Assembly: GCA_001466705.2 (NCBI GenBank)
Contig: LATX02000182.1
Location: 186,001-250,000 of the forward strand
Source: Moniliophthora roreri
Taxonomy: Eukaryota > Basidiomycota > Agaricomycetes > Agaricales > Marasmiaceae
DNA: 64,000 nucleotides
Direction of reading: 5' to 3'
Every line of letters begins with the position of its first letter. Within the stretch, counting starts at the first letter, position 1. Below the pieces are notes generated by a model. That model had not been told where the DNA came from and did not search any database. It worked only from the letters and a program-made list of their open reading frames with translations. Below are positions 58,151 to 64,000 of this stretch, piece by piece. A program made the translations under genes and the position numbers.

Positions 58151-58335
58151 ATGCAAGTCGTAATTATTTCTGTGATCGCCTTCGCTTTATGGTCAGTTAT
58201 AGTACGTTCTTGATTCTTCTACATCGTTTATCAGACCACTCCAAAGATGTACAAGCTCATATCCTTGAGTTCATATAGTGGTCGCGCAGCGTTGATAGCG
58301 ATTGTAATGACAGGCCGTGTGTATGCACTGGAAAT
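58151..58335 (+). pseudogene. Decayed tandem copy of the six-cysteine secreted peptide gene
   Basis: Begins ATGCAAGTCGTAATTATTTC; the first exon (58151-58201) has exactly the length and phase of the neighbour's and encodes MQVVIISVIAFALWSVI. The homologous second exon reads VQAHILE, then TAG, then DCNDRPCVCTGN, which parallels the neighbour's DCGPPRFCQCVDN. No splice choice I tried gives an uninterrupted product with the signal cleavage site. Either a pseudogene or a divergent copy with altered splicing. Confidence 0.5.
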
Positions 58336-58659
58336 GTGAGTTGAACTGCTGACCCTGATTCTTCAGCTGATGAAGTGATCGTTGTGGAATAGCATTGCAC
58401 GTAGTCATCATTTGGATAGTGCTTGGATGTTTACAGAAACCACTTTTCCGTGTCCGACGCTATCTGTTCCTATCCTGCCCTGGTTCTTTGCCCAGGGTAC
58501 CGAGAAGGCTCGCGTTGAGTGATGGATAAGCGGGAGAAAAGCATAGATAGCTTCTAGGTTCTAAACTGACAGATGTCCAGGACAGTATAGCCTACCATTC
58601 TCGTGCTCATAGAGGGTGCGCATAACGCCCTTTGCAATCATCCTATAATCATCTCCAAG

Positions 58660-58949
58660 ATGCGAGTCCTACTTGTCTCGTTGATCACTTTCGCAATCTG
58701 GTCGTTTACAGTATGTTCCTTATTCCTGTACTCTGTCGCCTACATCACTTACAAGTTGTCGCCCATAGTACGTACAAGCTCATACCCTTGAAAGTCGTCG
58801 ACCAGCCTGCAGTAGGACATGTACTAATCACGAAGATTGTGGTCCCCCAAGGTTCTGTCAGTGTGTTGACAATGTGGGTACACTCTTTCGAGCCCTCTTC
58901 GAGAGCCGAAAAACTCACTGTCCCACAATAGGAGTGCATTTCCATCTAA
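58660..58949 (+). CDS. Small secreted six-cysteine peptide, 57 aa
   Basis: Exons 58660-58710, 58769-58873, 58932-58949 (TAA). Signal peptide MRVLLVSLITFAIWSFTY with a likely cleavage after VQA, then a 36-residue mature part in which the six Cys are spaced C-x3-C-x5-C-x5-C-x-C-x4-C (CSRTCTNHEDC, GPPRFCQC, VDNEC). Such spacing suits a cystine-knot (knottin) fold. Knottins include protease inhibitors, antimicrobial peptides and effectors; the sequence alone does not say which. A degenerate tandem copy lies 0.5 kb upstream. The gene is too short for routine ORF calls and depends on two introns. Confidence 0.6.
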
Positions 58950-59059
58950 TCGTGACACAAATACGCGAAATTGCTGCTAGGGAGAAAACGGGGAATGAGG
59001 GAGTAGATACATAATGTCCCAGATAAAAAAAAACTAGCATTCTACACTGTCTTTGGCTC

Positions 59060-59230
59060 GTACATCAGCAAAAACTGTGTAGTGCTATAATGAGTTCCCC
59101 GGGGTTTATAATCCACCTGGAGGGTATTATAACCCTTAAAACCAGTCATAACCCCCACAAACCAGGCCACAACCAGGTTATAATCCCCCTGGAGCTAGGT
59201 TATAACACTTTCCGGTTTTTGCTGATGTAC
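59060..59230. mobile_element. MITE, 171 bp, with 16-bp terminal inverted repeats
   Basis: GTACATCAGCAAAAAC at 59060-59075 is perfectly inverted at 59215-59230. The interior repeats TTATAAC-like words (GGTTATAATCCCCCTGG, CTAGGTTATAAC). A TA dinucleotide at both edges could be the target duplication. It lies 13 bp from the end of the minus-strand frame at 59243. Confidence 0.7.
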
Positions 59231-59242
59231 TATTCGTAGTTG

Positions 59243-59668
59243 TCAAATCACATTCTCTTTGTCTCTCTTCAATACCCTGCAGCTCACACCCCTCCTTCCG
59301 ATACCAAGACCAAGCCTCTCCGATACAGTGCTGGAGATATTATAGCTGCTCAGCCTTCCTCTCTTCGATCTTCGTAGATGGTTGGCGTCGTACTTCTTGG
59401 GACTCTCCGCTGTCATATCGCTAAGCCGTGTCCGTTTACGTTCCAAACGTCCTAGCGATTCCATGTCCTTCACGCCTGTGCTATCACTGATAGATGGGGA
59501 CAGTTCTGTGGGTGTAGAGTGCGAGGCAACCAGTATGGTGACTTCAGCTGCAGAAGGAGAGGCCGATAATGCTTCGCTATCCATCACAATCAGAAAGCTG
59601 TTCCCGGAACTTGATAGTGTATCGCAAACGGTGACCTCGTGTGGACTTGTCGCTACTGCCTCATCAAA
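59243..59668 (-). CDS. 3' exon of an unrecognised, probably nuclear protein
   Basis: A good acceptor (CGTACCAG) at 59669-59676 opens a 141-codon frame to the stop at 59243: FDEAVATSPHEVTVCDTLSS, IVMDSEALSASPSAAEVTI, then a basic stretch ESLGRLERKRTRLSDMTAE and LRRSKRGRLSSYN resembling nuclear-localisation signals. Low complexity, Ser-rich, no domain. Upstream exons are uncertain: a Ser/Thr-rich frame at 60048-59818 ending LPGLTEIPN and an open frame at 60559-60158 are candidates. Confidence 0.4.
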   Translation of the reverse strand, partial: FDEAVATSPHEVTVCDTLSSSGNSFLIVMDSEALSASPSAAEVTILVASHSTPTELSPSISDSTGVKDMESLGRLERKRTRLSDMTAESPKKYDANHLRRSKRGRLSSYNISSTVSERLGLGIGRRGVSCRVLKRDKENVI

Positions 59669-60347
59669 CTGGTACGTGCGGCGTGATCGAAAGGAGGTGT
59701 GATGTCTTTCGAGTCGGATACACTCCGTATGTCCGTCATACTGAAGGATTGATCACCATCCCACAGAACGGGTGACGTTCCCGGTAGGTTATGTATAACT
59801 TATAAATGGGCGTGAAATCAAATAAAAACTAAGAGACTGAATACATTAGGGATTTCCGTGAGTCCTGGTAGAGGGCGCGATGAATGACACCCATTCGCAC
59901 TTGAAGTGCTCTCGTTAGCGAGCGAAACAGGTGAGGAAGTTGAAGGAGGTGCATACGATGAAGTGTGTAATCGATACACTGTGCTATTTTCGCATCCACG
60001 CTCGCAAAGAGTCGACGAATTGTTTCGAGTGAGGGAATTGTCTTCCAAAGGCGTGGAAGGGCCACTGGAGTACCTAAAGGTAAATCGGGTATAGAAGATA
60101 TGTACATAGTTTTACGAAGTCGGCTTCAGAACGCGTTGTAAACTGCTTGGAGTAAGGCTATTCAGCAGTAGTATCGAGACATTGCGTAGTAGATCTGTTC
60201 AGCATGAGCAAATGTCGGATTATAGAGATGTGGTAGACTTGTGTATTGGTCAATCTGCTGACGGTGAAGGAAGCAGCTTTGCGCGCCTTGGAACATTTCA
60301 ACATTTCGCAACTTGCCTCTCCCCACGATCCGCCAGAATCTGCAGTC
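59669..60347 (-). other. Probable upstream part of the unrecognised minus-strand gene
   Basis: Contains minus-strand open frames (60107-59829, 60048-59818, 60559-60158) overlapping in different phases. None has a recognised domain and I could not settle the exon chain. It may instead be only the divergent promoter region of the DUF89 gene. Confidence 0.25.
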
Positions 60348-62613
60348 ATGGTATTCTCAGCACCGTTTCCACCGTATGATCCTACAGATAAATCAGGGTG
60401 AGCAGAATTATTCCTATACTCAAATCTCCTCGGGGAGCTCATAAACTGATCGCAGATTTTCGTGCGTAGACCCTGATGATTTGACCGATCCTCTGAAATC
60501 CTCCGTGCATTCAGATATGAAACTGTAGTCAAACGCTGGCCCATAATTCTCACCAGCATTGTCGACCAACTCCATCGCGAAAATCATACCTTTCATCTGA
60601 CTTTGGCTGGAGAAGCATCAAATCCCATCATAGAAAAGAAGGTGGCCGAAGGCAAAGATACCATTGAGCGAATTAGCAAGCTCAAATATGACATGGCTAG
60701 GGATCATGCTCTAGAGTGTGTCTTCCGGTTATTTCCTTGCATAGTCGACGTAACTGACATATTGTTCTCAGGCCGATACCACAAGATGGCGAGCCCTTGG
60801 TCGAATTGTACAATTCTGAATTAGAAAATCTGGCAAAGAAATCAAAGAACACTTGGTTTACCGCACCCTGGCTCTATGCAGAGTACGCGTTCCGATAACT
60901 CAAGTGTCCAATAGCGGTCTAATGTTGATCACGAAAAAGATGCTACCTGTACGGCTCCTCCGCCCGAATTGACTAGATATGATTCATGAGCTCCCAACTA
61001 GCTACCGTCTACTTAGGTCCTTCTTCAGGCAGACAGAATATTGGTGCGATTATGACCCGTTCTTCATTCAGAAAGTAGATGTTTTCCAGAAATCCGGGCC
61101 CTCTATTTATCGTGAGTTCGAATATTTATTGTTCGTCCTCACCAGTGCTGAGAGGTGATAGGAATTGCAACGACCATACATGAACTCGAGGCCGCAAAAC
61201 ACGCCCTAGAGTCCGATCCTAGTAATATCGGAGTTTTTTTCCAAGAAATGATACAGATGTGCCTTTGGTAGGTCATTTCACTGATGCTTTTCCATAGCTC
61301 ACCTCCGGATTTTCAGGGGCAATGCAACGGTACTGGATGCACACGTACCGTCGGTTTCACGTACTGATTACTTCATTCATTCTAGGACCTTTCTCTCTTA
61401 ACCCACATGACACTCGCTGACATCGAGAAGCTTCAAACAGTAGAGAAAGAAGCGCAATCTGCCCGCAAAGAATTCATCCTCAAGGACGACCAGGATGCGG
61501 TCTGGGAGCATGTCAAACAGCTGAAGGATAGTCGAGTTGACTTTGTTTTGGATAATGGTATGCACAGTTGCATGTGCTTCCCATCTACGAGCTGATGCTG
61601 ATGGGTGTTTACAGCTGGATTCGAAGTCTTCACCGATCTGGTTTTCGCTGATTTCCTTGTGACATACACTCCCTATGTGTCAAAAGTGGTTTTCCAGTAG
61701 GGATCCTTCAAAATGATGCAGAGGCCTGATATTCTAATGCGAGAATGTATAGCGGTAAAATCATCCCGTGGTTCATCTCCGATGTAACACCACCCGACTT
61801 CACGTACACCATCGCATCGTTGCTTGATCCAGTCTACTTCACTACCGCTTCTCCCGCGGAAGAGCAACGGCAACATTTGAAAACGATGGCTACCCGGATT
61901 GCCCGGTACGTAGAAGAGGGCGTGTTTGCTTTCTCTGTGCCCGTCGAGACACCACTTGGCGGTGGTGGTGGAAGTTCAACAAAAGGAGCAGAGTTTTGGA
62001 CAAGTCCTTTACCTTACTGGGACATGCAAACCTACGCTCCTGAATTGTGGAAAGATCTTCGTGGTAGCGACCTCGTAATCTTCAAGGTACTTCTTGCGTT
62101 CATGCGTTTATCACAACAGACACTCACTGATTTAAGGGAGATCTCAAGTGAGCATTCACATATACATTTGTCGAACGAATCGATTCTGACATATTGTAAC
62201 CTCACGACGTCAAAAGCTACCGCAAGTGAGTCCCCAAGTTTCCTCACATCACGCTGCTGTCATTTACCTCTACCCAGGCTGACAGGTGATATTCAATGGC
62301 CTTCGACGACATCATTCAGAGATGCTGTCGGTCAGTTCAGTTCAACAGTCATTGAGGTGTCCACCGCCTGATATTTACTTGTTACCGTTGACGCAGGTCC
62401 TCTGGCGGGAGCCTTCCCGTTGCTCAGTCTCAGGACTAACAAGGCTGATGTCGCCGTCGGGCTCACCGGTGATGTCCTAGATACCATTGAGAAGAAAGAT
62501 GGGAAATGGCGGGTGAACGGGAAGTAAGTACACAAGTTTTATATGCCATTCAACGAATTGAAACGATGGCCTGCAGATACGCGCTCATTTCTTATTTGCC
62601 TCGTGATAAGTAG
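60348..62613 (+). CDS. DUF89/ARMT1-family damage-control phosphatase, 476 aa, 16 exons
   Basis: Exons: 60348-60397, 60456-60461 (6 nt), 60515-60715, 60772-60882, 60940-60948 (9), 61002-61111, 61162-61267, 61317-61329 (13), 61386-61557, 61615-61696, 61753-62086, 62137-62147 (11), 62217-62225 (9), 62278-62330, 62397-62523, 62577-62613 (TAG). Phase is kept at every junction. Family motifs: YETVVKRWPIIL, LWGNATDLSLLT, VDFVLDNAGFEVFTDL (metal Asp-Asn), KIIPWFISDVTP, LVIFKGDLNYRKLTGD (metal Asp), LISYLPRDK at the end. Known: DUF89 proteins (yeast YMR027W, human ARMT1) are metal-dependent phosphatases acting on damaged phosphometabolites such as fructose-1-phosphate. All key residues are present. 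Confidence 0.88.
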
Positions 62614-62771
62614 ACGCTAGAGGGTTCTTATCCTTAGACTTACACGACAATGTAGAGCAGATACTCTGAGATAGATGGCTGTCAACTCGACAGTTCAAAT
62701 GTACAACATCAAACAAAATGTTACAGCAGATCAGCATATCTAGATACCGTGTATCACAAATGATTCGACAC

Positions 62772-64000
62772 CTAGAAGTAGCCTTCTGTGGAACGATCGG
62801 CCATGGGAAGAGCCTGCTCCTTCCCATTTGGATGGAATTGCCTTGGGTTTGACGGCAATCCGATCTTCCTCCCGCTCAGGGAACGATTTACGCTGTGCCC
62901 AGGGGACGAGGCAGTAGTCTTTGCCTTTGCCGAGTTGGACGAGATCGAGAGATGGGAAATGAGGGATCTCGATCTGCTTGGCTTGTGCCCCTCTTCTTTT
63001 ACTTCAGGTTGAGGGAATGCGTCCTGCGCGAGGGGCGGCGTCGAGGACAACTTTACGGTGTCTCGAGCCGGATCTGAGAAGACAGACAGTCTTGGTACTT
63101 TGACTGTATAAGCCTCCGGCGGTTGTTGAACGATTGGAAGCGGAGTGGGTTTGCTGTACTCCTGGGTGAAGTCGTCCCGTGATAATCTTCCTTTCTCCGT
63201 GTCACCTTCCATAGGGGAGGAAAGTTGAGAGATGTACACAGGTGCAAAGTCGGCACCCTCCGGCGCTTCCGTCTGTGCCACTGTCGAATGCTGCATTGGT
63301 ATAATACATACAAAAGGGCCATAGCACACTCACAAAACTCTTTGAGACCTCTGCCGAAATGCAAACGACAGAGGATCCCTGTCACTGAGACAGCGACAAT
63401 AAGGATGTAAGAGGTAATAGTCATGGTTGCAAATAGAGGCCACATGTCGAATATGAACCGGTACACTGTGAAAGTAAGCTTAGCGTGGAGGGTATGCAGG
63501 ATTGTCTCCATAACTTACGCGGGCTTGCAAATATTGCAGACGACGCCACTAGGAAAGCAATCGAGATCGTAGAGAAGACGAGGAAACGACGTCGCTGTTC
63601 CCGGCGAACAGATCCCCAGCCCTGAAGAGGTTACGCGTTAGTCAGGCCAATTCATGTCTGAAAGGGGGCATTATACCAATATCACCCAAGGCAGGACGAA
63701 CTGTAGAGGTGCGTGTCAGTGGCATAAATAGTGAATGTTTAATTCAAGGGTCAACTCACCACGGCCATGATAATGAGAACAGCTTGGTACGCCCGCAGAT
63801 GCTTCGCAATATGCACAATGGTACCTGACGAAGCTTTGTCGATCCACATGACAGTAGATGCAAGGGTAAAAAAGCCAGCCAGTTGGAGGCACACGGACAA
63901 AATGAGAACAAGCTGCCGGCACTATTGATCAAAAAGGGTTGACGCAATAAGGTGAAGTCTTACTTTGTACACCCAATTGATCCTAGAAGAGGCACCGACA
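62772..64000 (-). CDS. Multi-pass membrane protein, unknown family, 5' end outside window
   Basis: Minus-strand exons visible: 64000-63964, 63912-63760, 63700-63677 (24 nt), 63621-63519, 63465-63334, 63280-62772 (TAG). At least four hydrophobic segments: LVLILSVCLQLAGFFTLAS, AYQAVLIIMAVFVLPWVIL, FLVFSTISIAFLVASSAIF and MWPLFATMTITSYILIVAVS. A charged loop GWGSVRREQRRR lies between. The C-terminal ~170 residues are hydrophilic, Ser/Pro-rich and probably cytosolic (SRSRSLISHLSISSNSAKAK). I do not recognise the family; similar architectures are common among uncharacterised Agaricomycete membrane proteins. Confidence 0.7.

Overview
This window is nuclear DNA of a filamentous basidiomycete, most likely an Agaricomycete. 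Genes are dense and split by short introns of about 50-60 nt, mostly GT-AG and a few GC-AG. Spermidine synthase is fused to saccharopine dehydrogenase (Spe3-Lys9), an arrangement known from Basidiomycota. The mobile elements (Ngaro-type YR retrotransposons, Ty3 elements with chromodomains, non-autonomous TIR elements) fit that group. I cannot name the species.

Layout. (1) 1-2.1 kb: 3' part of a Q/P/G-rich gene with a UBAP2-like motif, probably Def1-related. (2) 3.0-12.5 kb: repeat island. It holds a decayed Ngaro-type retrotransposon with split direct repeats A1...B1-A2-B2, a 1.9-kb TIR element inserted in its gag, and a truncated Tc1/mariner copy. An 11-bp direct repeat and arrays of GTTANTAAC flank the island. 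(3) 14.0-18.4 kb: Spe3-Lys9, coatomer zeta, F-box protein. (4) 19.0-40.9 kb: second island. Two inverted ~1.5-kb TIR elements enclose it; one holds a 7.3-kb Ty3 element on the minus strand, itself split by a younger 7.3-kb Ty3 element on the plus strand. Target-site duplications prove the nesting. Inverted solo LTRs and a 456-bp near-perfect hairpin element follow. (5) 41-64 kb: housekeeping genes: DEDDh exonuclease, Rim2-like mitochondrial carrier, RPC8, epsin, BiP/Kar2, NatC catalytic subunit, FluG-type amidohydrolase, RNA14, BolA, a small six-cysteine secreted peptide with a decayed tandem copy, a DUF89/ARMT1 protein built with several micro-exons, and the 3' part of a multi-pass membrane protein.

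The host genes serve general metabolism, secretion, transcription and RNA processing; I see no biosynthetic cluster or operon-like grouping. Several neighbours share very short divergent promoters: RPC8/carrier 68 bp, RNA14/BolA 126 bp.

The most interesting signals are: a -1 frameshift heptamer GGGTTTT directly before the gag stop in both Ty3 elements; an extra ORF3 after pol, conserved between the two elements and overlapped by a second conserved frame, with a TGA at the same place in both; five exons of 6-13 nt in the DUF89 gene; and the cystine-knot-like peptide. All coordinates, splice sites and alignments were derived by eye; no homology search was run.
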